Source: Brachypterus glaber
Lineage: Eukaryota; Arthropoda; Insecta; Coleoptera; Kateretidae
Length of the DNA stretch: 64,000 nt
Assembly: GCA_958510825.1 (NCBI GenBank)
Contig: OY294049.1
Span: 26,990,986-27,054,985, forward strand
Reading direction: 5' to 3'
Made by a program: the position numbers and the translations under genes. The notes beneath the pieces are model-generated. The model saw nothing but the letters and a program-made list of their open reading frames with translations, had not been told where the DNA came from and ran no database searches. Below, piece after piece: positions 35,599 to 46,242 of the stretch (within the stretch, counting starts at the first letter, position 1; every line of letters begins with the position of its first letter).

Positions 35599-37226
35599 CA
35601 ACAAACCTTGGTATCCTTCCTATAAATTTGGGCCCTGCAAAATTGCAGCGCACAGACCATACTTTTGTCCACTACTACGAATTACAACCACTTTTCGACC
35701 AATTCGAAAAACTTAACTTAGAATATAATAGGCTAGATTTACTTAAGATTAACAAAACTTTTTATAGTAGAGAATTAGATAATTATAAGAAAATTATTAA
35801 CTATACACAGGGAAAAATTTATGAAAAAATTAATCATATTAATTTAGGGTATAATGAAAGTTTCACAAGAAACAAACGGGGACTTATTAATGGTTTTGGA
35901 ACCATAATTAAGGGCATTACAGGTAATTTAGATGCAAATGACGGTGAAAAAATATACAAAATTTTAACCGACATTCGCAAGAAAAACGATAACTTTCAGT
36001 CGCAATTAAATCAACAATACTCTATTAATCAAAAACTAATACAAAATTTTAATGATACTCTACAAGAAATACAGCATAATGAAAATATTTTAAAAAATAA
36101 AATTTTACAATTAAATAACTTCATGAACGAAAAAGTTCAGAGCCAAATTTTTATGTTGTTTGCACAAGACCTCCATAACCAAATTTTAATTATATATAAT
36201 ACAATTTTAAATATTCTAACGGATATCGAAAACTCGATAACATTTTGTAAGTTGAAAACAATGCACCCTAGCATAATAAAAACAGATGAATTATTCCTCG
36301 AAATTAGAAAAATCGCCGAACACTATAAAAACCAACTCCCAGTGGAGTTAAAATACGAAAACATTTTAGAACTTGAAAACCTTATTCAAATTAACTGTCA
36401 AATTGAGCCTACAAGAATAACATATTTTCTATCCCTCCCAATAAATTACGAAACAGATTTTGAATTATACCGCCTCACACCCATCCCTACCCTGTTCAAA
36501 TCAGAGTTTGTGACGATAATTCCAAAAACTAAATATTTATTAAAGTCAAAAGAAAATGGATTTGTACCATTGAATGACATTTGTAAAAAGGGCAAAAGGT
36601 TTCAATGCGCAAACTATTTGCAAGCAAGTCAGGATGTGACTTGTGAGAAGAATATTATCCTACAGGAAAACTCACACTCATGCTCGTATATAAAACTTGA
36701 TATTACCGAAAACCATATGGAAGTCATCCCGGAAATTAACCAGTTTCTCGGAGTATTTCCCAACGAAGAAAAACTCCACATTAAATGCAACGAAGAAAGC
36801 GAAACTAAGTCACTTCAAGGAATTTACCTCATAAAAGAAGAAAACTGCGAAATTTTTTTCAAACAAAACAAGCTATTTTTCGAAGAAAAATCATCTGGAA
36901 AGCCTGCCCTCGTAAATAATTTAAACCTTGCCATAGAGGACCGACAAATACAAAATTTAAAAATAAACCTAAAAACGCTGAAATTAAACGAAATTTCGGA
37001 AAATGCAGTTATACCAATGGAGAAAAATCAACAAGATATTTTCACCCCAAGCATCATGACCATTTCCCTCTACGTGGTAATCGTCATGGCGTTAACATAT
37101 TTTGGACTGAAATTCATCAGAAGCCGAATCCAGGAGAGAAAGAGAGAACCCATTCCACAGGAAGAGGAACTCCAACCACTCCCCCCCAGACAGAACTTCA
37201 ACCTCCCAGGGGATGCTTCATTTTGA
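35559..37226 (+). CDS. env: Errantivirus Env (membrane fusion protein)
   Basis: 555 open codons from 35559, with no ATG at the front; it is most likely expressed by splicing from 29753-29784, which would supply the start and a hydrophobic leader. Visible features are an RNKR furin-type site at residues 104-107, a following Gly-rich stretch that fits a fusion peptide (from G108), a long helical region of about 150-280 rich in Asn and Gln, a Cys-containing region at about 335-445, and one transmembrane segment at about 497-519 followed by a basic and acidic tail of about 36 residues. The layout is that of the insect errantivirus and baculovirus F-type Env. It would mediate entry between insect cells. 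No break is seen. Confidence 0.92.
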   Translation: MLTCGRAADIRNITTNLGILPINLGPAKLQRTDHTFVHYYELQPLFDQFEKLNLEYNRLDLLKINKTFYSRELDNYKKIINYTQGKIYEKINHINLGYNESFTRNKRGLINGFGTIIKGITGNLDANDGEKIYKILTDIRKKNDNFQSQLNQQYSINQKLIQNFNDTLQEIQHNENILKNKILQLNNFMNEKVQSQIFMLFAQDLHNQILIIYNTILNILTDIENSITFCKLKTMHPSIIKTDELFLEIRKIAEHYKNQLPVELKYENILELENLIQINCQIEPTRITYFLSLPINYETDFELYRLTPIPTLFKSEFVTIIPKTKYLLKSKENGFVPLNDICKKGKRFQCANYLQASQDVTCEKNIILQENSHSCSYIKLDITENHMEVIPEINQFLGVFPNEEKLHIKCNEESETKSLQGIYLIKEENCEIFFKQNKLFFEEKSSGKPALVNNLNLAIEDRQIQNLKINLKTLKLNEISENAVIPMEKNQQDIFTPSIMTISLYVVIVMALTYFGLKFIRSRIQERKREPIPQEEELQPLPPRQNFNLPGDASF

Positions 37227-37235
37227 GGAGGGAGG
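37225..37235 (+). promoter_or_regulatory. Polypurine tract
   Basis: gaggagggagg ends immediately before the 3' LTR and overlaps the env stop codon (TGA 37224-37226). It would prime plus-strand DNA. Confidence 0.9.
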
Positions 37236-37465
37236 AGTTACATGACCGGAGTCATGCTACTCAGCAACTTATTGTTTATATAATAAAATGTATATTGTTT
37301 TGTCAGCATAGTTTACCTATGTAGCTTTTTACTTTCTTTCAATCAATCTGTAATTATATTGTAAACTATTAACATTATTTAATAAATTTGTAATTCAATA
37401 AAATACTTCAAAAAACTTTAAAATAACTTTTTAAAAACTTCTTACGGCAAGGTTGCAACGTAATT
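37236..37465 (+). repeat. 3' LTR (230 bp)
   Basis: By eye identical to the 5' LTR and followed by the tata duplication at 37466-37469. Confidence 0.95.
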
Positions 37466-37489
37466 TATATATATATATCATTGGCTGTC

Positions 37490-39432
37490 CAACCCATTTA
37501 GAGTCATAGCCTCCCGTGAAGGTTTCCGAGCCTTTTTTTTTACATAGAGCGGTGGCCAACCACATCTATAACCTTTTGGATTATAAAGGTATAAACTCCT
37601 TTGCTCTTTGCACTACCTTTGCCCACTCTTTTCTGTGCATGGCCTTCTCTTTCCAGTTTACAATACCTAGTTCTTCCAGATCCTTTTTTACCGTATCTAG
37701 CCATCTCTTTCTTGGTCTTCCCTTCCTTCGTTTTCCTTCCTCTTTACTATTAAGAATTTTTTTGGTGCATCTATTCTCTCCCAATCTTTGTACATGGCCT
37801 AGCCAGCTGATCCTCTTACTTTTTATTTGTGTCGACAAACAACTTTCCTTAAACAGTTCCCTTAGCTCGTCGTTTCTTCTTATCCTCCAGATTTCATTCT
37901 CCTGCACGGGTCCGTATATTCTCCTTAAAACTTTACGCTCCCACGTATCCCAAGATTCTTCTTCCTTTTTTGTTAAGCACCATGTTTTAGATGCATACAT
38001 CACAACTGGTCTGACCACTGTTTTATAAACCTTAATTTTAGAATTCAATGACAATGACTTGGATTTTAGGATGTTTTGTAAGGCGTAGTAACACTTGTTT
38101 CCTGCCATTAATTTTACGTTGACGTCTGTATTATCGTTTTTCGAAGTTATTTCTGCACCTAAGTATCTAAAACTGTCTACTTTTTCAAATATTTGATTAT
38201 CGATCATTACTCCTTCATTTCCACAATCGTTCCTTGTTGTCACCATATATTTCGTTTTTGCCACATTTACCCTTAGACCCATTCTTAATGCTGCTTCTTT
38301 AAAATATCTATATACTTCCACTAACCTGTCCTTTTTTCTACTTATTATATCCACATCATCGGCAAATGCTAAAATTTGGTATTGTCTGATAAATATATTT
38401 CCTCCCGATTGAATATGACTATTACCTACCACTTTTTCTAGCACCATATTAAACAGCGTAGTAGATATTGGATCTCCCTGTCTTAATCCTTCCTTGATCT
38501 TAAAAACCTCTGATACTTTATTCTGTATTCTTACCTTAGCTTGTGTTCTTTTTAAGCACATTTTAACCAGTTTAATTAGTTTTACTGGCACTTTTAGGTC
38601 TTTTAGTCCTTTATAGAGTTCTACTCTAAGTACTGAATCATAAGCCTGCTCGAAATCTACAAATAAATGATGTAAATCTGTGTCGCTTTCATAACATTTT
38701 TCTAGTGTTTGCCTAAGTACAAAAATTTGATCTATCGTTGACCTGTTTTTCCTAAAGCCACATTGATAGTCCCCAGTGCTCTGTTCCATGTAATTATTTA
38801 GTTTTCTTTCTAGCAACTTGCTAAAAATTTTGTACCCTACCTCTAACAACGAAATACCTCTGTAATTTTTACAAACCGTTTTGTCTCCCTTTTTATACAA
38901 TGGGCATATTATTGCGATATTCCATTCTTCTGGTAAATTTTCCTTCTCCCATATAATTTAAATCAATTCAAAAAGCTCTTTAATTACTTTATCTCCTCCA
39001 AATTTGATCATTTCTAATGTTATGTTGTCCTCGCCTGGTGCCTTATTATTCTTCATACCCTTTATAACAGACTGTAGCTCTTCAAGCGTTGGTGGCTCTG
39101 GCCCTAGTTCTTCGTCTTCCTCTAATTCCTGTCTTTCTATTCCATTTTCAACTACAACCTCGTTACTTACATGTGTGTTTAGTAGCCTCTCAAAGTATTC
39201 TTTCCATCTGTCGATAATTTCTTCCTCGTTTCCAATCAATTCGCCTTCCTTGTTGCAGTATATCGTTGTCCTTGGTTGGTATCCCTTTTTTTGAACCGCT
39301 ACTTCCTTATAAAATTGCCTTGTTAGTCTGTTTTCTTCCATCCTTTCCACTATCTGTTTCTCAAGGTTCCTTTTCTTTCTTCTAAAAACCCGTTTTGCTT
39401 CCCTTTTTATATTTTTATACTCGTCCTTTTTT
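37490..39432 (-). pseudogene. RTE-like LINE reverse transcriptase, 5' truncated
   Basis: Two minus-strand frames in line (38958-39350 and 37581-38900) are parts of one ORF2 separated by a stop TAA at 38958-38960 and a short readable link (WEKENLPEEWNIAIICPLYKK). RT landmarks are NNKAPGEDNITLEMIKFGG, NYRGISLLEVGYKI, GFRKNRSTIDQIF, VDFEQAYDSV, LRQGDPISTTLFN and AFADD at 38355-38369. The C-terminal part has RRIYGP, ISWLGHVQRLGE and KGRPRKRW. The look is of RTE/BovB-like endonuclease-RT proteins. The endonuclease is absent because the copy is truncated at 39432. Only the one stop was seen in the RT, so the copy is not very old. Confidence 0.8.
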
Positions 39433-39443
39433 TCTGGGGATTA
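39433..39443. repeat. Target-site duplication of the RTE-like LINE, right copy
   Basis: tctggggatta, identical to 29354-29364. Confidence 0.8.
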
Positions 39444-39705
39444 ATCACTTTAAATATTTTTTTTTCTGGAATAGGATCTATGCTACGCATAAAAAAGCAC
39501 TTTTTAAGGTGAGCCCTAGCAAAAGAAGTCAAATAAAAATTTAAAATATAAAATTGTTTGCTCCTTCCATTATAAACGCTCTAAAAAAAAACTATTAAAT
39601 AATTAAAAAAAAAATCTTTATATGAAAAATGAAAATTAAAAAAAAAATACATGGATAGTTTTTTCATTTTTTTGTTTAAAAAAAAATGTATCGCATTATT
39701 TTACA

Positions 39706-41300
39706 CTATATGTGAGTGGTGCCGCTAAATGATACCTTAACGAAAAAAATACGATTTTTTGATTTTTGGGGTTTCATATGCATTGTATATTTCTACGTTA
39801 ATTAGTGAAAGTAAAACATTAATATCTCCAATAGTTTTTTTATTATGATTTTTTTTGTAAAGGCTTACAAAAGAAAAATTATAAAAAAAGTCGCCTGTAA
39901 TAAAAATTATTAAAATTATTAGATGAGCATAATAACATCTCTACTCAATATATTTTAACTTCAGAACACCTTTACTCAAAAAATATCTACACCATAATAT
40001 CTCTACTCAAGAATATACAGGGTGATCCTTTAAAAACGATCCAACCCAAATATCTCGCAAACTAAGCACAATACAAAAATTCTAAACAAGAGGTTAATTT
40101 GGGTCCTCAAGAGGGAAATTGAAGCATATGATTTTGGGGGCTGTAATTTTCACCCCCTAACGACCCAGCTAACCCAACTTTAGAATCTTGAATAGCAACC
40201 GCCATTTTGTGATGCGAATTTAAAAGAGCCTAAAAACGCCGCCATTTTGAATTTTTTTTAATTTTGACAAAAAATCGTAATCTGCGACCCTGAAAACCCC
40301 CTAATACCGATTTTTGTTCGAATCAGCTAGAAATCACAAAAGTCGTCCGCGATATTGGCTCCGCCATTTTATTTTTTTTATTTTGACCAAAAATTCTTAA
40401 TCTATGGCACAGAAAACCCCCAGATACCGATTTTGGTTCGAATTGGCAATAAATGACACAAATCATCCGCCATGTTGATTTTTTGTAATTATGACAAAAA
40501 ATTCGTAATCTATGACCCCGAAAACCCCCTGATACCGATTTTGGTTTGAATCGGCCAGAAATCACAAAAGTCGTCCGCCATATTGGCGGCGCCATTTAGA
40601 TTTTTTGAATTTTGACAAAAAATTCGTAATCTATGACCCCGAAAACCCCCTGATACCGATTTTGGTTCGAATCGGCCAGAAATTACAAAAGTCGTCCGCC
40701 ATATTGGCGCCGCCATTTTGATTTTTTATTTTGACCAAAAATTCGTAATCTACGACCCCGAAAACCCCCTCATACCGATTTTGGTTCGAATCGGCCAGAA
40801 ATTACAAAAGTCGTCCGCCATATTGGCGCCGCCATTTTGATTTTTTTAATTTTAACAAAAAATTCGTAATCTACGACCCCGAAAACCCCCTGATACCGAT
40901 TTTGGTTCAAATCGGCCAGAAATGACAAAAGTCGTCCGCCATATTGGCGCCGCTATTTTTTTTTATTTTGACCAAAAATTTGCAATCTTTGATCCCGAAA
41001 ACGCCCCGATGCCGATTTTGGACCAAAATGAACCATAAATAACTAAATTAGGTTTAAAATTTTTATTATAAATGATAAAAAATATTGTGTCGACCACGGG
41101 AGAACGGTGCATTTCTGCAAAGAGTGATTGCTATTTTCGTAATCAGGATGGTTAAATTAGTCTTAAAAAAAATCAACTGCAGCTATAAGTGATGTGTAGT
41201 AAACGAAATTACATCCTTAATTTGTCCCAACTTCAAACTCGTTTTTCTCGAAATCTACTTTTTATGCTTAAGGTACCTTTTCGCGGCACCACACACATAT
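39706..41300. mobile_element. TIR element enclosing a satellite array
   Basis: The ends atatgtgagtggtgccgc and gcggcaccacacacatat are inverted, and pairing goes on to taccttaa and ttaaggta (about 33 bp, some mismatches). Inside lie a tacagggtgatccttt word at 40017 and the 7-unit array at 40190-41040. No transposase frame is present. Flanking TA on both sides is compatible with, but does not prove, a TA duplication. Confidence 0.6.
40190..41040. repeat. Tandem array, about 107-121 bp unit, 7 copies
   Basis: The marker taccgattttggttcgaatc recurs near 40308, 40428, 40535, 40654, 40775, 40895 and, diverged, 41010. Each unit also has aaaagtcgtccgccatattg and gaccccgaaaaccccct. Frames on the minus strand (40323-40716) are repeat translations. 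Confidence 0.9.
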
Positions 41301-41769
41301 TTAAATTTGTAATTTTTTAAATTTTAAATGTAACAAAAATGTACGTTATGTATACTGGCTATTAACCATTTAAAATGTAAAACTACATTTCATAGATCAA
41401 TTTTTATCAGTGTAGTTGGTTCAACTGCACTAAGAATTTGTTACCGCATTAAATAACAATTTAGTATATTTGTAACAAGTTGTACAGTAACAATACCAGA
41501 ACAAAATTATGTTTTACTGTAACAACTCGTATTTAACAACTAAAGTTGCAAGAAGTTTCAAATATACAAAATCGTTTAGTATTTTGTAGCGAATTCTCCA
41601 TATGAAATGTATATCTGAAATAATTTGCATAAGCTTAACTTTAGGTATTTCATAAAATACAGTTGAACACTTTGATCCTAGATTACATTTGACACACAAA
41701 ATTAATCATAAAGTAATGCATTGTATTAGAAGCTTCTAATTTTATAGAGTTTTATAAAAACGTTGTTAA

Positions 41770-42295
41770 CCCTAGGATGCATACCCCGGGTCTCCGAGGC
41801 TCGGCTGGTTAAACAATTAGCTGTATCTTACAGAAAAATAATTGTTTTAAAAAACTGTTTTAGAAATGCCTCAGTTTAAGTGTTGGGAATTATTTTTATT
41901 TTTAATTTACACCATAAAAAGTTCCATCGATATAACATATTAACATATCCCGGGCCCCTTTTTTATTAAAAAAAAAACACTAATAAATCATTTTTAGTTA
42001 GATTTATAAAAAATAAACACCCAAATATACGTACGTTATGTACGGTTTTGTTATATACTTGTACTTGTAAAAGACAAACTAAACCTTGGACAATGGCGTT
42101 CTTCCTAAATATGATTGATGTAGCAGCTTTAAATGCATTTATTGTTTTAACAATGGAACATCAAAATTTTTACAATGCAAAACTAATCCATAAACAAAGA
42201 CTTATTTTAAAGGATTTAGCAAAGCAGTTCACAATACCTCATAATATGCTAAAGAGATATAAACATCCATATTTGCCACGCATATCATAGTGAAA
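41770..42295 (+). pseudogene. piggyBac deletion derivative with a transposase C-terminus
   Basis: TTAA at 41766-41769 precedes a terminus ccctaggatgcataccccgg. About 280 bp later an 80-codon frame (42048-42290) matches the C-terminal part of piggyBac-type transposases: WTMAFFLNMIDVAALNAFIV, followed by RLILKDLAKQF. The catalytic domain and the other terminus are missing. The same truncated arrangement is found inverted at 53998-54910. piggyBac enzymes cut and paste at TTAA; this copy cannot act on its own. Confidence 0.7.
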
Positions 42296-42769
42296 ATTTT
42301 AAAAATAAATTTTCCGTGCCACTAGGGTGGAATATATTTTATTTTATATATTCGATCTTTTTGAAATTTGGTATGTGTGCTTCACTTAATGTCTTTTATA
42401 TGAATAAATACATAAAAGTTTAAAATTCAGTATAGAGAAAAAGTTAGGGTGGTTCGGCTTTTAGGATGTTGTCGTAATTGCTCTAAATAAGGCTTAATAA
42501 TTAAGTTTATATCATTTATTACTAACATCTGTTTATAATTAAGCCCCTGGATATAATAAAGCCCATACCGAAGTAAAAAATAAAAAGAATAGGTCAATTC
42601 AAAATCAAAATTTCAAGGTCCTGCGCCATATTGCGACAAACGTTAATTTTCTAGATAAAATTAGTGGCTTGGTTTATCTCTATATATGCTCAAAATCAAT
42701 ATATTTTATTTTTTAAATTGTTTATTTATTTTGTACTGTTTAACGTCGTTTTTCACTGCTATGGCCTAA
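42296..42769. other. AT-rich stretch, nothing recognised
   Basis: Only a ttgaaatttggtatgtgtgc word at 42362-42381, similar to the shared module, stands out. Confidence 0.4.
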
Positions 42770-42946
42770 TTGACGGGACCTCCGAAGCGAAACTGTAAAC
42801 ACGTTTCACCTGCAACCCACATTACGTTGGTCATCGTAGTTCCATCTACCGACTATTTACACCACTATACATCCATGCTCTATATCGAACTCACAACCCC
42901 GGGATCCGTAATCAAACGCGCTAACCATTGCGCCACCGGGGTCGGC
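42770..42946 (-). mobile_element. tRNA-derived SINE head
   Basis: On the minus strand a Pol III A-box-like tggcgcaatggttagcgc (complement of 42918-42935) is followed by a B-box-like gtgagttcgat (complement of 42885-42895). The spacing fits a tRNA gene, but arms do not pair as a cloverleaf and sequence runs on into a non-tRNA body. It is best read as a SINE, not a tRNA. Confidence 0.65.
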
Positions 42947-43270
42947 TATTTTTTAAATATGCTCTACTCTACCAATTAGACACTTTAACTTGAAAACAGG
43001 GGAAAAAATAGTAACTCTCGATTTAAAAAAAAAAATCTTAAAATCGACCAGGCCTGGGAAAAAAGCATATAACAAAATCTGGCCAGGTTTTGTTTAATTG
43101 TTTTTTCCCAACGTATGGTACTATCAAAACATTTAAAAAAAGTTGTCCGAAACGGCACGTTTTTGATAAAACTTGAATATTTTAATATTTTTCTGATTGA
43201 GTTTAACTGTTTTGAGGCTATTTTTAATTTAAGAAAGTGTTATTACAATAAAATTTTCTGTCAGTACTTA

Positions 43271-43375
43271 CTAGGGAGCGTTCAAGAATTACGTAACGCA
43301 AAATTTGGCCATTTTTGACCCCCACCCCCCCATGTAACGCGGCGTAACATTTTCGAGTATGGGTACTAAGGGATT
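43271..43375. repeat. gggagcgttcaagaattacgtaacgc terminus-like word
   Basis: A stretch with attacgtaacgcaaaatttg, a run of ccccaccccccc and catgtaacgcggcgtaac resembles a widely scattered insect repeat end; a weaker relative lies at 14140-14235 (aagttacgtaacactctgg). The other end was not found. Confidence 0.35.
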
Positions 43376-44581
43376 AAATATTTAAAAGCAATTAATAGGA
43401 TATTTCCAAATTTATTGTAATTTTAGCCTAGCGTTTCATATTTTAATCCTTAATCCAGGCCCATTTGCGATCCTTAGTCGTTATTCTTAAAAAAAATTAA
43501 ACAGCTGTTCCCAAAATTAAAACTAAAATAAAAAAAGTTGAATTTTTCAATTAGGAAATAAAAAAATATTTAAATTAAGTTTTTTCAAAAACATGCCGTT
43601 TCGGGTAACTTTTTTTTAATATTTTATTACTAGTAGTATCAGTATGATACTCATTGGGCAGACCTTTTCTGTGCTGCTGTGTTTTTTTCGAAATAAAACA
43701 TCTGTGAATGTAAATTAATTAGAACAAAAAAAAAAGATAAAGAGGAAAATAAAATACGTACTTTTTAAAAATTACCGTTTTTATAGAAAAAAAAAATCAT
43801 AGGTTGCCGAAGAAAAAAAACACAAACTTTAACATTTTTTTTTCTATTTAATCTTCATTCTCCTTGCTGGACTCTTGGAACTCTTCTGCTATTTCTCTAA
43901 CATAACTGTTATACCATTTTCTAATTTTTAAATTTATATTATTTATAATATAAAACGAAAATAACAAACTGTGTGTGTGGGTATGGATGGGTATATGGTA
44001 GTCTGGAATTGGTAACCCACTTTAGAATAGCTATTAACTTGAAAGGTACGTAGATGAGGTATCCCCCATGACCCCAAGTAAAATCTAAAAACTGACCCAA
44101 CTTTTCTGACAAACTCCAAAAAGGCTCTTTGGCATTTTTTAATTAAGTTTTTAAACTGAAGTGATATAGCAATTTGGATAATGGATTTGATAGAAAGAAA
44201 ATTTATTGTTTTAAAAGAATTACAATTATAACAATATACAAAAAAATATATATCTAATCGTATAAACCTTAACAGAAAACGAAAAATTATATGCAAATAA
44301 ATAAAGTACCTAAACTAAAAAATTATATATAAAAGTATATAAAAATATCCCTAAAATAATAAAAAAACCTCTAAAATCTGTTTAACTTTTTTTTACATGT
44401 GGATAATGGATTTGTATTCAACCACAAAACCTTTAGACTCGCCTGGTGAGGCTACGGGTTCATTACCATGCTGAATAATATGCGTTATCTTTCTTGTCTA
44501 ATGTAATAAATACGTGAAAAGAAATAATTTTTCCAAACGTGTTATATGATATGCTATTATTTTTTACGATATGGCAATAGT
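43376..44581. other. AT-rich stretch without recognised genes
   Basis: The 117-codon minus-strand frame at 43943-44296 has no motif I recognise and is AT-driven. No other structure was seen. Confidence 0.4.
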
Positions 44582-44630
44582 AATTTCTTTATAGGTCATG
44601 TAGTATTACTACATGACCTATAAAGAAATT
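44582..44630. repeat. Perfect palindrome, 24-bp arms, 1-bp centre
   Basis: 44582-44605 and 44607-44630 are exact reverse complements around T44606 (core tcatgtagtattactacatga). It could extrude as a cruciform or be a footprint of a fold-back element. Confidence 0.95.
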
Positions 44631-44994
44631 TCATTTAATTTTATGGGCTCTTCATCATCTAAGGATAAGTTAGAAACTTCATGAAGTTCTAATATGTTTT
44701 CATAAACGGTCTTTTTAAACATTTATTATTCATATATTTTTATATTACTAAATAATTTATCTTGGTTATATCTTAACGACATTATCCTATTATAACGAAA
44801 ATTTTCCATTTAAATATGATCGAAAAGTACTTCTATAGTCAAAAGGACGCAGATACGCAAAAAGGAACCACGAGACAAAATTCCGAAAAAAAGTTATCAA
44901 AAATTGCCTAAATTCATATAGTACATTTTGCAAAAAGGGTCCAAGCAAACTATGAACCCTAATCAATATTATTGATGAAAAGAACCATCGCAAA

Positions 44995-45084
44995 ACATAC
45001 AATTGGTCCTAAGCTGGTCGTCCAGTCTTTATTCAGTCGGAACTGAATGAAGACTGGAAGCCCAGCTTAGGACTAATTGTATGT
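44995..45084. repeat. Imperfect hairpin (about 40-bp arms)
   Basis: tcctaagctgg and ccagcttagga, then ccagtctt and aagactgg, form a long imperfect stem with a small ttcagtcggaactgaat loop. It may be a very short MITE; a microRNA-like precursor is possible but unproven. Confidence 0.7.
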
Positions 45085-45134
45085 GAAAAACGAAATTACT
45101 TAAAATCGATTTGGCATTTAGTAATGGGATTAAT

Positions 45135-45367
45135 GGGAGGATTGGTGTAGTGGTCTAACGCGTCTGTACATGACAAGTCTACTACAACTAGCGTGAGTTC
45201 GATTTTCACTGGCGCCGATTTGCCTTTTTCAGTTAATTAATAATTAAAATTTGGCGAAGGCATAAGTGAAGCGGACACTCCCTATAAAAACTGGTTCGAA
45301 AGTCCTGGACTTAGGGGATGCTTAATTAAGTAGAATAGTACGAGGTTAAACAAACAAACAAACAAAC
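45135..45367 (+). mobile_element. tRNA-derived SINE, full copy
   Basis: A-box-like tggtgtagtgg at 45143-45153 and B-box-like gagttcgatt at 45195-45204 head a body (tgccttttt, cagttaattaataattaa, tttggcgaaggc) and a caaacaaacaaac tail. The body is shared with the minus-strand copy at 50092-50353, while the tRNA-like heads differ. Confidence 0.85.
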
Positions 45368-45737
45368 ATTTAATGCCTAGAGTTTTATTCTGGACTTATG
45401 CAGACGGTACTGTTGAAGACGATTTGGACGGGTTTGGATGTGTTCCAGACTTTGAGCAAGATAATTAAATAATACTACCCATAATAGCATTTTTTTCAAT
45501 AAATTTGTTTCCAATTAATTAATTTGTTGGTTTTATCCTATTACTCAAAATATAATATGCAAAAAAGAACCAAGAAATATTTTCAACAAAAAAAAGTAAG
45601 AAATTAGAAATTCAAAAGTAAGAAATACCTAGTGGCGAAAACCACAAGCAATGAAGTGCAAGAAAGTGCAATCAGAACTTTTTATTTTTTTGTACTGATT
45701 TTATTATGCTGCAAAAACTTTTAACCTTATTTTCTCC

Positions 45738-45939
45738 AAATTAAAGTCGCAAGCAAGTTGCAAAACATCTTTACACTATGATATTTCAAGAACGCTTTAA
45801 CATAGAGACTTGAAATTTGGAAAACCTTTTTTCTACTGCTTAGAAAATCTTTGTTTCAAATTTCAAGTCTCTGGGCCAAAGCGTTCTCAAAATATCGTAG
45901 TGTAAAGTTGTTTTTTAACTTGCTTGCGACTTTAATTTG
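45738..45939. repeat. Short fold-back carrying the shared module
   Basis: aaattaaagtcgcaagcaag pairs with cttgcttgcgactttaattt. Each arm includes a copy of the gagacttgaaatttg and aagaacgcttt module, so the module appears twice here, head to head. Confidence 0.85.
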
Positions 45940-46242
45940 AATACTCATAATTTGATTACATATAATTACAATTATAATTAAAACCATACTCCATACTTGA
46001 TATTTGGGTTAAACTGTCTGTCATTTTACATTTTACAAATTATTATGTGTTTTTAAAAAGAGAATTTGTGTAAGTAAGTAAAGTAAGTTTTTTATTCATA
46101 ATGTGCCATTAAAATAATATTTTTCATTACCTAAAAAGTCCAAATGAGCTGGTTATGCCAAAAATTATATTTTTTAAATAAAATTATGCACCAATATTAT
46201 TTTAAATTTTCAAACAAACCTCTTCACATCGTGAACTATAAA

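Larger units (their letters stand above)
29376..37469 (+). mobile_element. Errantivirus (gypsy-type endogenous retrovirus), apparently intact
   Basis: Two LTRs (29380-29609 and 37236-37465) bound three long ORFs in the order gag, pol, env, flanked by tata at 29376-29379 and 37466-37469. LTRs that start agtta and end taatt, a 4-bp TATA-type target, a tRNA-Ser-type primer site, a -1 frame relation of gag to pol, and an env with a furin-type site and membrane anchor together fit the genus Errantivirus. No internal stop or frameshift is seen and I find no LTR difference by eye, so the insertion is very recent. Pol carries an extra macrodomain-like region. These viruses are usually restrained by piRNAs in the germline, which is family knowledge and not visible here. 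Confidence 0.95.
29365..39432 (-). mobile_element. RTE-like LINE, interrupted in its tail by a provirus
   Basis: Removing the provirus (29380-37465 plus one TATA copy) rejoins a TA-rich tract to tcattggctgtccaacccat, the 3' end of a LINE that reads leftward. The 11-bp duplication tctggggatta flanks the whole. The LINE body is 37490-39432. It is 5' truncated and keeps only the RT and C-terminal part. Confidence 0.8.

Noticed and set aside
37516..38028. 170-codon plus-strand frame with hydrophobic stretches
   Set aside because: Antisense of the RTE-like RT C-terminus, which has clear motifs on the minus strand.
40323..40716. Minus-strand frames with repeated GRFKPKSVSGGF-like text
   Set aside because: Translation of a tandem satellite array.
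42885..42946. Possible tRNA gene on the minus strand
   Set aside because: A and B boxes are present, but the arms do not form a cloverleaf and the sequence runs on into a SINE-like body.
43943..44296. 117-codon minus-strand frame
   Set aside because: No motif, AT-driven composition, no neighbouring support.
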